Source: Kutzneria sp. (lineage in GTDB: Bacteria; Actinomycetota; Actinomycetes; Mycobacteriales; Pseudonocardiaceae). Taken from it: DNA of 33,162 nucleotides. The position numbers were made by a program, and so were the translations under genes. Positions within the stretch are counted from its first letter, which is position 1. Every line of letters begins with the position of its first letter. A model generated the notes under the pieces. It was not told the origin of the DNA. It made no database searches and worked only from the letters and a program-made list of their open reading frames with translations. The stretch spans positions 1-33,162 of the forward strand of contig JAFAZC010000182.1 of NCBI GenBank assembly GCA_019239965.1. The letters are read 5' to 3'. Of this stretch, positions 7,443-15,920 are shown piece after piece.

Positions 7443-9079
7443 CGCGACCACAGTCCGACAAGGTAGGTCCGCTTGCACAGCTGCCGTTGCAGCTTCCCGC
7501 TGGTCGTCTTGGGCAGTTCTCCCTTGCCGAGCAGCACGATGTCGGCGGGCCGGACACCGAACCAACGCCGCACCTCACGGCTGATCGAGGACTTCACCTC
7601 CGCATGCCGTTGCCGCGGCGCCGTGGCCTCGGCCACGATCACAACGCCTTCGGCTCGGTCGTCACCTCGGATCCCGAACGCGGCAACATTGCCCCGCCGA
7701 ACGCCGTCGACCGTGGCGACCTGGTGCTCGATCTCCTGGGGCACCAGGTTCTCCCCTCGCACGATGATGATGTCCTTGATGCGGCCGCAGACGAAGACCT
7801 CGCCGTCGCACACGAAGCCGAGATCGCCGGTCCTGTGGAAGCCGTCCGGCCAGAACGATTCGGTCCCGCCCTGCCCCAGGTATCCGGTGAACAGGCTCGG
7901 GCCGTGCGCGCAGATCTCTCCGACGGTGCGTTCCGGCAACGGCTCGCCGTCCCGCGAACGGACACTGATGCGGTAGCCAGGCAAGGGCTTTCCGCATCCG
8001 ACGAGATCGATCCCGCTCCCCGCGACACGAACCGTCGAACCATCGGTCAGGCTGTTCGCCTCCACGGTGAGCACACGCATCGGCTGTCCAGGTTCGACGG
8101 CGGTGAGCACCAGACCGACCTCCGCCATCCCGTATCCGGGCCGCAGTGCCGTGACCGGCATGCCATGTCGGGCGGCGAACTCACCGAAGGTCGCGAACTC
8201 CCGCGCGTGGATCGGTTCGCTGCCGTTGACGCAGTGGCGCAGCGTGGACAGGTCGAGCTTTTCCTCACGTGACCGGAGTTGGGCGTGCCTCGCGGCAAGG
8301 CTGTAGGCGAAGTTCGGCGCGAACGTCAGCGTGGCCCGCAGCCTGGCGATGTCGACCAGCCACCCCGTCGGATTGCGCACGAAGGAATCCGGACTGGACA
8401 GGTGCAGTGGAAGGCCGAGCAGGGCGGGCAGCGCGAAGGTGCCGATCAGCCCCATGTCGTGGCTGAGTGGCAACCAGCTCACCACCGAATCGGCATCCGT
8501 CAGCCCGAAGCGTGCCGCGATGGCGGCCACGTTGGCGAGGACGGCGTCGGCCGTGACGGGCACGATCTTGGGATCACCGGTCGACCCGCTGGTGAGTTGG
8601 CCGATGGCGGCAAGGTCGTCGAGTGGACTCGGTTCAGCCGGGTTTCGCAGCGCGCGAACACCGTGCGGTCCAGGAGCCGTGACCGCTGGCCAGTCGATGC
8701 CACCGTCGTCGCGGTCGGTGACCACCAGTTTCGCCCTGATCTGGCCGAGCCGGCCGCCCAGCCACTCCGGATAGCTGTGCGCCGCCCGCTTCGCGCCGCT
8801 TGGAGTGGCGAGAATGGTGATCGAGGCGTTGAGCTTCCATGCCGCCAGGATGGTGGCGAGGGTGCCCGCTCTCGGTTCGGCGCTGAGCGCGACGACGTCG
8901 CCCGCACGCACCCCAGCCAGCTCCAACCAGCCCGCGGCCTCGGCGGCGGTGGCGCACAGCTCTCCCCATGACCCGGAATAGGGCCGGACATCGGAGGGTA
9001 GGAACAGCGGCGCGTTGTTGCGCTCAGCTCGCAGCGCGATCGAGGAGAACAGTTCCTCGGGCTTTGTCTTCGCTGTCAT
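7439..9079 (-). CDS. Fatty-acyl-AMP ligase-like adenylate-forming enzyme
   Basis: This encodes 546 residues of the ANL superfamily. Phosphate loop LTSGSTGDPK at 162-171, the FAAL-type motif WLPLSHDMGLIG at 203-213, APNFAYSLAAR near 254-264, YGMAE at 316-320, RTGDLGF at 416-422 with Asp419, GRIKDIIIVRGENLVPQEIE at 432-451 and catalytic Lys529 in TTSGK. WLPLSHDMG, PNFAY and the CGKPLPGY region are much closer to fatty-acyl-AMP ligases than to CoA ligases. These enzymes activate a carboxylic acid with ATP and load it on an acyl carrier protein. The ATG at 9079 is preceded by a purine-rich GGAAGG; an upstream ATG at 9166 lacks family similarity. It lies 208 bases after the ACP gene and overlaps the Cys-hydrolase gene, so it probably loads that ACP. 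Confidence 0.92.
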   Translation of the reverse strand: MTAKTKPEELFSSIALRAERNNAPLFLPSDVRPYSGSWGELCATAAEAAGWLELAGVRAGDVVALSAEPRAGTLATILAAWKLNASITILATPSGAKRAAHSYPEWLGGRLGQIRAKLVVTDRDDGGIDWPAVTAPGPHGVRALRNPAEPSPLDDLAAIGQLTSGSTGDPKIVPVTADAVLANVAAIAARFGLTDADSVVSWLPLSHDMGLIGTFALPALLGLPLHLSSPDSFVRNPTGWLVDIARLRATLTFAPNFAYSLAARHAQLRSREEKLDLSTLRHCVNGSEPIHAREFATFGEFAARHGMPVTALRPGYGMAEVGLVLTAVEPGQPMRVLTVEANSLTDGSTVRVAGSGIDLVGCGKPLPGYRISVRSRDGEPLPERTVGEICAHGPSLFTGYLGQGGTESFWPDGFHRTGDLGFVCDGEVFVCGRIKDIIIVRGENLVPQEIEHQVATVDGVRRGNVAAFGIRGDDRAEGVVIVAEATAPRQRHAEVKSSISREVRRWFGVRPADIVLLGKGELPKTTSGKLQRQLCKRTYLVGLWSR

Positions 9080-9287
9080 CGCTTGGTTGCCTTCCTTGCC
9101 CGACACCGGCGGGAGTGGCCGGCACGGGTCAGCACGTGCTCTTGTCGCTCGATGTCCGGACGTCATTCACTTGCCTGGGACATGCACCGACCATGGCGCT
9201 TGGTTGCACGGGTTTCGTGTCAGGGCGTGACCACGCGAGCATGCTGAGGGTGTCCATGCGGTCACTGTCGGTGACTTCACCGTCTGG
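9080..9287. other. Intergenic region between ACP and ligase genes, with small inverted repeats
   Basis: No gene is recognised here. The perfect inverted repeat CGGTGA-CT-TCACCG (9269-9282) lies 5 bases past the ACP stop and overlaps a GTCAC/GTGAC hairpin (9261-9275). Either could be a weak terminator or attenuator, or an operator. The 208-base gap is long for an otherwise tightly packed set, so the ligase may have its own promoter. Confidence 0.4.
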
Positions 9288-9572
9288 TCAGGCCTGGAGA
9301 ATCCTGCCGGCCACGGCTCGGGTCACCGAGCCGACCGTGCCAAGCGGGTCACCGTCGTCGGTCAGCTCGAAGGTGTCGTCCGGCAATCCAACGCCGAGTC
9401 TGTTCTCCAGCTGGACAATGAGTTCGGCGAGGTCCGCACTGTCCAGACCGAGCTGATCACGGAGGTCGTCGTCGGAGTCGACGACAAGGCTGGGCTCGCG
9501 CAGGATCTCTCGGATGATGGCACGAACCGTCGCACCGACCTGCTCGGATAACTCGGCATGGGACTTGGTCAT
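9288..9572 (-). CDS. Acyl carrier protein
   Basis: This encodes 94 residues, the usual ACP/PCP size. The phosphopantetheine site is LGLDSADLAELI with Ser45, preceded by an acidic stretch (VDSDDDLRDQ), and followed by the helix II pattern LIVQLENRLGVGLPDD. The four-helix arrangement is normal. A GTG at 9575 immediately precedes the ATG; I use the ATG at 9572 because a TAGTAT -10 box lies 6 bases upstream, which suggests a leaderless message. It is the first gene of a minus-strand set with an acyl-AMP ligase and a Cys-type beta-lactamase-fold protein. It is therefore probably a dedicated carrier and not the fatty-acid synthase ACP, whose gene normally sits with fabD/fabF. Confidence 0.9.
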   Translation of the reverse strand: MTKSHAELSEQVGATVRAIIREILREPSLVVDSDDDLRDQLGLDSADLAELIVQLENRLGVGLPDDTFELTDDGDPLGTVGSVTRAVAGRILQA

Positions 9573-9895
9573 CACCTGATACTAGGCATGGCCACGGCGC
9601 CCGGACGTCATTCCGGAGACTGAGCGACAGCTCGTTCGCGGGGACGATGGCTCGCCGCCGTGAACCCCGTTGTCCCGTCCCGGTGTCGTCTACCTCCCGG
9701 TGGCGATACCGGTCAGCGGTAGCGCATCTGGGGGAAGCGGGCAGCCGCCAGAACCAGACGCGAGTCACAATCGAGCCACGGACGGGCGGCGAGTCTGGCG
9801 CGATCGACACGACAGGGTTGACAGTCTGCTGAGCTCGTCAAGCCCGTTGCCTGGCGAGCCGGTCTACGACAGCAGCCACGGGTGGGAGTGAGGCG
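9573..9895. other. Divergent control region between ACP set and peptide importer
   Basis: This is 323 bases without a recognisable gene. It must hold both divergent promoters. Seen: the TAGTAT box for the ACP gene, inverted repeats CCGGA/TCCGG (9601-9616) and TACCG/CGGTA (9707-9721), a TTGACA at 9818-9823 facing right but with no good -10 at the proper distance, and a strong ribosome site GGAGTGAGG (9885-9893) before the permease start. Short open frames here show no protein-like features. Confidence 0.5.
9579..9584 (-). promoter_or_regulatory. Candidate -10 box of the ACP gene
   Basis: TAGTAT on the minus strand ends 6 bases before the ATG at 9572. No convincing -35 element is found at 16-18 bases. 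The repeat CCGGA-CGTCAT-TCCGG (9601-9616) lies just upstream, at the place where an activator or repressor could bind. Confidence 0.4.
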
Positions 9896-10885
9896 ATGAC
9901 GGCGCCGATGGACGTCCCCGGCGCGGCTGCCAGGGCGGTGCCGGAGGCCGTGTTCACCAGGGCGATCGGGGCGCGGTCGCTGCGGCAGATCTCCTGGCTG
10001 CGGCTCAAGCGCGACAGGGTCGCGATGGCCGGGGGGGCGGTGATCCTGCTCCTGGTCGTGACCGCCATTCTCGCCGGCATACTCGACAGGGGCTTCGGCG
10101 TCATCCCGGTTGGCACGTTCCACCAGGACCTGATCGACCCCGACCTGCAGATCCCCAAGGCCCCCTTCGGTGGCATCAGTCCGTCCCACCTGCTGGGCAT
10201 CGAACCGACCAATGGACGCGACCTGTTGGCCCGCATCTTCGCCGGTTCGTGGATCTCGTTGCTCATCGCCTTCGTCGCCACCATGCTCTCGGTGGCGATC
10301 GGCACCCTGCTTGGCGTGCTTGCCGGCTATTTCGGTGGTTGGGTCGACACCCTGATCAGCCGGCTGATGGACGTTTTCCTCGCCTTCCCCCTGCTGGTGT
10401 TCGCGCTGGCGCTTGCCGGCGTCGTGCCGGACAGGGCATTCGGACTCAGCGGCGACCTGCTGCGCATCGCCCTGCTGATCTTCATCATCGGATTCTTCAA
10501 CTGGCCCTATGTCGGCCGGATCATTCGGGGGCAGACGCTGTCGCTGCGCGAACGCGAGTTCATCGACGCGGCGAGAAGCCTCGGCGCGCGACAGTCCCAC
10601 ATCCTGTTCCGTGAGCTGCTGCCCAACCTCACGGCTCCGATCCTGGTGTACTCGACACTGTTGATTCCGACCAACATCCTGTTCGAAGCCGCCCTGTCCT
10701 TCCTCGGTGTCGGCGTGCGCCCACCGACGCCGACCTGGGGCGGGATGTTGTCCGACGCGACGCACTACTACCAGATAGATCCGGAATTCATGCTTGTTCC
10801 CGGTCTGGCCATCTTCGTCACCGTGTTGGCGTTCAACCTCTTCGGTGACGGCCTGCGCGACGCACTCGATCCACGTGCCCGCTGA
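9896..10885 (+). CDS. Peptide ABC transporter permease, DppC/OppC type
   Basis: This encodes 329 residues with six membrane spans: one near the N-terminus (about 45-65, after the WLRLKRDRVAMAGG entry typical of the DppC N-terminal domain) and five in the binding-protein-dependent transport domain (about 115-320). The cytoplasmic coupling (EAA) motif is EFIDAARSLGARQSHILFRE, which contacts the ATPase. A GGAGTGAGG ribosome site precedes the ATG. It is the first gene of a five-gene set of Opp/Dpp type, which imports di- or oligopeptides, or for some members nickel or sugars. The permease-first order is less usual than binding protein first. Confidence 0.93.
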   Translation: MTAPMDVPGAAARAVPEAVFTRAIGARSLRQISWLRLKRDRVAMAGGAVILLLVVTAILAGILDRGFGVIPVGTFHQDLIDPDLQIPKAPFGGISPSHLLGIEPTNGRDLLARIFAGSWISLLIAFVATMLSVAIGTLLGVLAGYFGGWVDTLISRLMDVFLAFPLLVFALALAGVVPDRAFGLSGDLLRIALLIFIIGFFNWPYVGRIIRGQTLSLREREFIDAARSLGARQSHILFRELLPNLTAPILVYSTLLIPTNILFEAALSFLGVGVRPPTPTWGGMLSDATHYYQIDPEFMLVPGLAIFVTVLAFNLFGDGLRDALDPRAR

Positions 10886-10934
10886 CCGGTGAATGCCGTG
10901 ACGATTCATTGACAGACGAGAGGGGAACCGGCCG

Positions 10935-12695
10935 ATGACACGTCGCTGTGGAATAAGACCGCGAGCGGTGCTGGCCGTCGCCGTCGCTGCCGCGCTCACC
11001 ATCGGGTTGTGTGCCTGCGGCGCGAGGAACGGATCGGGCGGAGGCTCGGCGGCGTTCAACGCCGGTGTCGGCAAGGTGTACAACCCTTCTGAGGCCAAAG
11101 GCGGCACCCTGCGGATGGCCAACAACGGTGACTGGGACTCGCTGGATCCCGCCGACACCTACTACGCGTACACCTGGAACTTCGCTCGGCTCTACGGCCG
11201 CTCGCTGGTGATGTTCGCTCCCGCCCCCGGAGCTGACGGCGCCAAGCTGGTGCCCGATCTGGCCACCGGCCTCGGCGTGTCCAGCGACGACGCCAAGATC
11301 TGGACCTACAAGCTGCGCGGCGGCGTGAAGTTCGAAGATGGCACGCCGGTCACGTCCAAGGACGTCAAGTACGCGGTCGAGCGGTCGCTGGACAAGGACA
11401 CCTTCCCCAACGGACCGACCTACTTCAACGACTTCCTCGACCTGCGGGGCTATACCAGCCCCTACCACGACCCCACACCCGACAAGCTCGGGCTGACGGC
11501 GATCGAGACACCGGACGACTCCACGATCGTCTTCCACCTGCTCAAGTCGTTCAGCGGCTTCGACTACTTCGCGCAGCTGCCGGCGACCATCCCGGTCCCC
11601 AGGGCCAAGGACACCGGTACGAAGTACAAGGAACACGTGGTCTCCACCGGTCCGTACAAGTTCGCGACCAACGAGCTTGGCAAGAGTTTCACGCTGGTCC
11701 GCAACGACCAGTGGGATCCGAAGACCGACCCGAATCGCAAGGCGCTGCCGGACGAGATAGACATGGCGCTGAACGTCAACGCCGACGACATCGACAACCG
11801 TCTGATCTCCGGCGACCTTGACGTCGATGTCGTCGGTGCCGGTGTGGGGCCGGCCGCACAGGGACGGATCCTCGGCGACCAGGCCATGAAGGCCAACGCT
11901 GACTCCGCCCTCGTGGCCCGTACCTGGTACACCGCGATCAACGGCGACGTCGCGCCGCTCGGCGACGTGCACTGCCGCCGAGCCGTGGAGTACGCGACGG
12001 ACAAGGTCGGCTACCAGAACGCCTACGGTGGCCCGACCGGCGGTGACATCGCCACGAATCTGCTGCCACCGGTGATTCCCGGCGCGGAGAAGTTCAACCC
12101 GTATCCCGCGGGAGGGGACAATCACGGCGACCTTGCCAAGGCGCGGGACGAGTTGAGGCAGTGTGGTCAGCCGAGTGGCTTCTCCACCACCATCTCCTAC
12201 CGCGCGGAGCGCCCGAAGGAGAAGGCCACCGCGGAGGCGCTGCAACAGTCACTGGCCAGAGTGGGCATCAATCTCACGATCAAGCCATTCCCGACAGGGG
12301 ACTACGCCAAGCTCTACGCGGGAAAGCCCGACTACGCCAAGAACAACGGTCTTGGACTGATGGTCTACGGGTGGGGTGCTGACTGGCCAGACGGTTTCGG
12401 CTTCCTCAGCCAGATCGTGGACAGCCGGGTGATCAGGGCCTCCGGCGGCAACACCAACCTCGGTGTCAAGGATCCCGCTGTCGACGAACTGGTGGACAAG
12501 GCGGTCACCACGGCCGACGCCGCGGGGAGGGAGAAGATCTGGGTGGATGTGGACAAGAAGGTCATGGACGACGCCTACATCCTGCCCGGCATCTGGGCCA
12601 AGGGACTGCTGTACCGGCCGAAGGACCTGACGAACGTGTTCGTCAGCGACGGCTTTCAGATGTATGACTACCTCGCCCTCGGCGTGAAGAAGTAA
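10935..12695 (+). CDS. Extracellular solute-binding lipoprotein, family 5
   Basis: This encodes 586 residues. The signal peptide MTRRCGIRPRAVLAVAVAAA is followed by the lipobox LCAC with Cys28 as the lipidated residue, then a Gly/Ser linker. The mature part has family-5 binding-protein features: GGTLRMANNGDWDSLDPADT near the start, the TYKLRGGVKFEDGTPVTSKD block near residue 120, and YGWGADWPDGFGF near 480. Such proteins capture peptides or similar ligands outside the membrane and hand them to the DppB/DppC pair. It lies 49 bases after the first permease, and a strong hairpin follows it before the second permease, which would favour higher expression of the binding protein. Confidence 0.94.
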   Translation: MTRRCGIRPRAVLAVAVAAALTIGLCACGARNGSGGGSAAFNAGVGKVYNPSEAKGGTLRMANNGDWDSLDPADTYYAYTWNFARLYGRSLVMFAPAPGADGAKLVPDLATGLGVSSDDAKIWTYKLRGGVKFEDGTPVTSKDVKYAVERSLDKDTFPNGPTYFNDFLDLRGYTSPYHDPTPDKLGLTAIETPDDSTIVFHLLKSFSGFDYFAQLPATIPVPRAKDTGTKYKEHVVSTGPYKFATNELGKSFTLVRNDQWDPKTDPNRKALPDEIDMALNVNADDIDNRLISGDLDVDVVGAGVGPAAQGRILGDQAMKANADSALVARTWYTAINGDVAPLGDVHCRRAVEYATDKVGYQNAYGGPTGGDIATNLLPPVIPGAEKFNPYPAGGDNHGDLAKARDELRQCGQPSGFSTTISYRAERPKEKATAEALQQSLARVGINLTIKPFPTGDYAKLYAGKPDYAKNNGLGLMVYGWGADWPDGFGFLSQIVDSRVIRASGGNTNLGVKDPAVDELVDKAVTTADAAGREKIWVDVDKKVMDDAYILPGIWAKGLLYRPKDLTNVFVSDGFQMYDYLALGVKK

Positions 12696-12709
12696 CGATC
12701 GCGAAGCAA

Positions 12710-12735
12710 GGGCGGCCGATGCCCAGCGGCCGCCC
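12710..12735 (+). terminator. Intercistronic hairpin after the binding-protein gene
   Basis: GGGCGGCCG (12710-12718) and CGGCCGCCC (12727-12735) form a perfect 9-base stem with an 8-base loop and no T run. Hairpins between the binding protein and permease genes of ABC operons are known to protect the upstream message or reduce readthrough, which fits the need for excess binding protein. Confidence 0.6.
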
Positions 12736-12773
12736 AGAGGAACAGAGAAGCCCGAGGAAGTAGGTGACCAGCG

Positions 12774-13787
12774 GTGGCCGCGTTCGTCGTCCGACGCCTG
12801 CTCGGGGCGATACTGATGCTGTTCATCGTCAGCATCGCCACGTTCGCCATCTTCTTCCTCGTTCCCCGGCTTGGCGGGGCCACCGCGGACGACCTCGCGT
12901 CCCGCTACGTCGGCAAGAGCGCGGGCGCCGCGCAGATCCACCAGATGGCCGAGAAACTGGGCTTCACCGATCCGCTCCCGGTGCAGTACGGCCACTTCGT
13001 CACCGGTCTGGTCGCCGGCACCGACTACAGCACAGGCCCCACCACGGTTCACTGTCCAGCACCCTGCTTCGGCTATTCCTTCATCACCCAGAATCCGGTG
13101 TTGCCCGATCTACTCGACCGGCTCCCCGTCACCTTGTCGCTCGCGGCGGGCGGCGCGACCATCTGGCTGGTGTTCGGGGTGGCCACCGGCGTGCTCTCCG
13201 CACTGCGCAAGGGAACGGTGTTCGACCGGGCGGCGATGGGCGTCGCGCTCGCGGGTGTGTCACTGCCGATCTTCTTCACGGGCCTGCTCTCCCTGTCGAT
13301 CTTCAGCTACACGCTCGGGGTCGCGGCACCTGGCAACAGCTACACACCGATCACCGAGAATCCGCTGCTGTGGGCGTACGACCTGATCCTGCCCTGGTTC
13401 ACGCTGGCCTTCCTCTACGCCGCCGGCTACGCCCGACTGACCAGAGCGGGGATGCTGGAGACGATGAACGAGGACTTCATCCGAACCGCACGCGCCAAAG
13501 GGCTTCCCGAACGGACCGTGGTCGTCAAGCACGGTCTGCGCGCCGCGCTCACCCCAATCGTGACGATCTTCGGGCTAGACCTCGGGCTGCTGCTCGGCGG
13601 CGCTGTGCTGACCGAGAGCACCTATTCGCTTCCAGGACTGGGGAAATACGCCGTTGACGCGATCGTCAACAACGATCTGCCCAAAGTGCTCGGAGTCACC
13701 CTGATCGCCGCGTTCTTCATTGTCTTCGCCAACCTGATCGTGGACCTGCTCTACGCCGTCATCGACCCGAGGGTGCGTGTCGCATGA
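12774..13787 (+). CDS. Peptide ABC transporter permease, DppB/OppB type
   Basis: This encodes 337 residues from a GTG start, with VVRRLLGAILMLFIVSIATFAIFF forming the first membrane span, a large external loop (about 35-115) and five further spans. The coupling motif DFIRTARAKGLPERTVVVKH and the ending [11 protein letters not shown] are typical of DppB. The external loop contains two Cys residues (HCPAPC), possibly a disulfide. It overlaps the following ATPase gene by ATGA and, with the other permease, forms the membrane channel of the importer. Confidence 0.93.
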   Translation: MAAFVVRRLLGAILMLFIVSIATFAIFFLVPRLGGATADDLASRYVGKSAGAAQIHQMAEKLGFTDPLPVQYGHFVTGLVAGTDYSTGPTTVHCPAPCFGYSFITQNPVLPDLLDRLPVTLSLAAGGATIWLVFGVATGVLSALRKGTVFDRAAMGVALAGVSLPIFFTGLLSLSIFSYTLGVAAPGNSYTPITENPLLWAYDLILPWFTLAFLYAAGYARLTRAGMLETMNEDFIRTARAKGLPERTVVVKHGLRAALTPIVTIFGLDLGLLLGGAVLTESTYSLPGLGKYAVDAIVNNDLPKVLGVTLIAAFFIVFANLIVDLLYAVIDPRVRVA

Positions 13788-14833
13788 GTGATTGGTGGAA
13801 TCCGGACACGGCCCGTCCCTTTCTCGATGTCAGGGACCTGCGGGTGCGGTTCACCACCGATGACGGCGTCGTCAAGTCCGTCGACGGGCTGACGTGCAGT
13901 CTCGAGCGCGGCAGGACACTCGGCATCGTCGGCGAGTCCGGATCGGGCAAGAGCGTGAGCAGCCTCGCCGTGATGGGCCTGCACCGAACGGCCACGAACG
14001 CCAGTGTGTCGGGCGAGATATGGCTGGACGGCGAGGAGCTGGTCTCCGCGGATGACGAGCATGTACGGCGCCTCCGCGGCAAGAAAATGGCGATGATCTT
14101 CCAGGATCCGCTGTCCGCCATGCATCCGTACTACACAGTCGGCGATCAGATCATCGAGGCGTACCGGATCCATCACCAGGTGACCAGACGGGTCGCCCGC
14201 AAGCACGCGGTGGAGATGCTCGGCAGAGTCGGCATCCCACGACCGAATTCCCGTGTCGACGACTATCCGCACCAGTTCTCCGGTGGCATGCGACAGCGCG
14301 CGATGATCGCGATGGCGCTGTCCTGCGATCCGGAACTGCTCATCGCCGACGAGCCGACCACCGCGCTTGACGTGACGGTGCAGGCACAGATCCTCGACCT
14401 GATCAGGGACCTGCAGCGCGAGTTCGGCTCGGCGGTCGTCATCATCACCCATGACCTCGGCGTCGTCGCCGAGTTGGCCGACGATGTGCTGGTGATGTAT
14501 GCCGGGCGTTGTGTCGAGCGAGGCAGCGCGGAGGCCATCTTTCGGAGTCCGGCACACCCCTACACCTGGGGGCTGCTTGGCTCGATGCCGCGCCTTGACC
14601 GGGAACGTTCGGAGCGGCTGCTGCCGATCAGAGGCACTCCGCCCAGCCTGATCAACGTCCCCGGTGGATGCGCCTTCCACCCCCGGTGTGGGTACGCCGA
14701 CCTGACCGGCGGTGCCAGCGCATCCGAGGTCCCCCGGCTCACTGAGGACCAGGCGCGCCACTGGGTGGCCTGCCACCTCGGTGCCGGGCAACGCTCACGC
14801 ATCTGGCATGACGAGATCGAACCGAATCTCTGA
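13784..14833 (+). CDS. Peptide ABC transporter ATPase, DppD/OppD type
   Basis: This encodes 349 residues. Walker A is GESGSGKS (50-57), the Q-loop is [12 protein letters not shown], the signature is [12 protein letters not shown], Walker B is [12 protein letters not shown] and the H-loop is VIITHDLG. The C-terminal Opp/Dpp extension with CAFHPRC is present but lacks the last Cys of the usual iron-sulfur-like cluster motif. It powers import together with the second ATPase. The start is set by the ATGA overlap with the permease gene. Confidence 0.94.
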   Translation: MSDWWNPDTARPFLDVRDLRVRFTTDDGVVKSVDGLTCSLERGRTLGIVGESGSGKSVSSLAVMGLHRTATNASVSGEIWLDGEELVSADDEHVRRLRGKKMAMIFQDPLSAMHPYYTVGDQIIEAYRIHHQVTRRVARKHAVEMLGRVGIPRPNSRVDDYPHQFSGGMRQRAMIAMALSCDPELLIADEPTTALDVTVQAQILDLIRDLQREFGSAVVIITHDLGVVAELADDVLVMYAGRCVERGSAEAIFRSPAHPYTWGLLGSMPRLDRERSERLLPIRGTPPSLINVPGGCAFHPRCGYADLTGGASASEVPRLTEDQARHWVACHLGAGQRSRIWHDEIEPNL

Positions 14834-14891
14834 CCATCCGGCGGGCCCGCCAGTTCTGTGGCGGACCTCGCCAGACCATGTGGAGAACATT

Positions 14892-15890
14892 GTGGACGAT
14901 CTGCTGACCGTTTCTTCGCTATGCAAGCACTTCCCTGTCCGACGCGGTCTGTTGCGGCGGAGCAACACCGCCGTCAAGGCTGTCGACGGACTGAACTTCT
15001 CGGTGTCCGCCGGAGAAACACTGGCGCTGGTCGGCGAGTCGGGGTGTGGCAAGACCACCACCGGGCGACTGCTCACCAGGCTGCTCGAGCCTACAGATGG
15101 CCGAATCGTGTTTGACGGCAACGACATCACCCACCTCAGCCCGAACCAGATGCGTCCCCTGCGCCGGGACATTCAGATGATCTTCCAGGATCCCTACTCG
15201 TCGCTGAACCCGCGGCACACGGTCGGAACGATCGTGGGAACGCCCTTCCGGGTGCAGAAGGTACGGACCGAACAAGGCACCAAACGCGCCGTACAGGAAC
15301 TGCTGGAGCTGGTCGGTCTCAACCCGGAGCACTACAACCGCTATCCGCACGAGTTCTCCGGCGGACAGCGCCAGCGCATCGGGATCGCGCGCACGCTCGC
15401 ACTGCGGCCGAAACTGATCGTGGCCGACGAACCGGTGTCGGCACTGGATGTGTCGATCCAGGCCCAGGTCGTCAACCTGTTGGAGGACCTGCAAACCGAG
15501 CTGAACCTGACCTACCTGATGATCGCCCACGATCTTTCCGTCGTCAGGCACATGTCCGACCGGATCGCCGTGATGTACCTCGGCAAGATCGTGGAATTGG
15601 CCGACCGCACCTCGCTGTACGAGCGGCCCATGCACCCCTACACGGTCGCGCTGCTTTCCGCGGTGCCGATTCCCGATCCCGACCGTCGCGACCGCAGGGA
15701 ACGCATCCGGCTGCAGGGCGACATGCCGAGCCCGATCAACCCACCGCCGGCCTGTCGGTTCCACACTCGTTGCTGGAAGGCTCGAGACAAGTGCGGGACC
15801 GTCGAACCTCCGCTGGTCGAGCTGGCTGCCGGCCACCAGGTCGCCTGCCACTTCCCGGAGAACGCTCCGGTGACCGCCGCGGCCTCCTGA
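14892..15890 (+). CDS. Peptide ABC transporter ATPase, DppF/OppF type
   Basis: This encodes 332 residues. Walker A is GESGCGKT (48-55), the Q-loop is [13 protein letters not shown], the signature is [12 protein letters not shown], Walker B is [12 protein letters not shown] and the H-loop is [11 protein letters not shown]. The C-terminus has [14 protein letters not shown], the full Cys pattern of the DppF subfamily. The frame is open further upstream, but the family begins at [21 protein letters not shown]; the GTG at 14892 has GGAG at 14882-14885. It is the last gene of the importer operon. Confidence 0.93.
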   Translation: MDDLLTVSSLCKHFPVRRGLLRRSNTAVKAVDGLNFSVSAGETLALVGESGCGKTTTGRLLTRLLEPTDGRIVFDGNDITHLSPNQMRPLRRDIQMIFQDPYSSLNPRHTVGTIVGTPFRVQKVRTEQGTKRAVQELLELVGLNPEHYNRYPHEFSGGQRQRIGIARTLALRPKLIVADEPVSALDVSIQAQVVNLLEDLQTELNLTYLMIAHDLSVVRHMSDRIAVMYLGKIVELADRTSLYERPMHPYTVALLSAVPIPDPDRRDRRERIRLQGDMPSPINPPPACRFHTRCWKARDKCGTVEPPLVELAAGHQVACHFPENAPVTAAAS

Positions 15891-15900
15891 CACCACGGGT

Positions 15901-15913
15901 CGTTCACCGAACG
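15901..15913. terminator. Small hairpin between convergent dppF-like gene and murA
   Basis: CGTTC-ACC-GAACG is the only symmetrical element in the 30-base gap between the two stop codons. The stem is short and has no T run, so a terminator role is only possible. Confidence 0.3.
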
Positions 15914-15920
15914 GATCTGG

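Noticed and set aside
9818-9823. TTGACA as the -35 box of the peptide importer promoter
   Set aside because: No TAnnnT-like sequence occurs 16-19 bases downstream, so it was only mentioned within the control region.
9713-11158. A 481-codon open frame on the minus strand opposite the DppC-like and binding-protein genes
   Set aside because: It has low-complexity Asp/Gln/Arg composition, overlaps two clear transporter genes in antisense and shows no domain; it is a third-position GC artefact.
10833-12245. A 470-codon minus-strand open frame opposite the solute-binding lipoprotein
   Set aside because: It has shadow-frame composition and no recognisable motif, and the sense strand encodes a clear family-5 binding protein.
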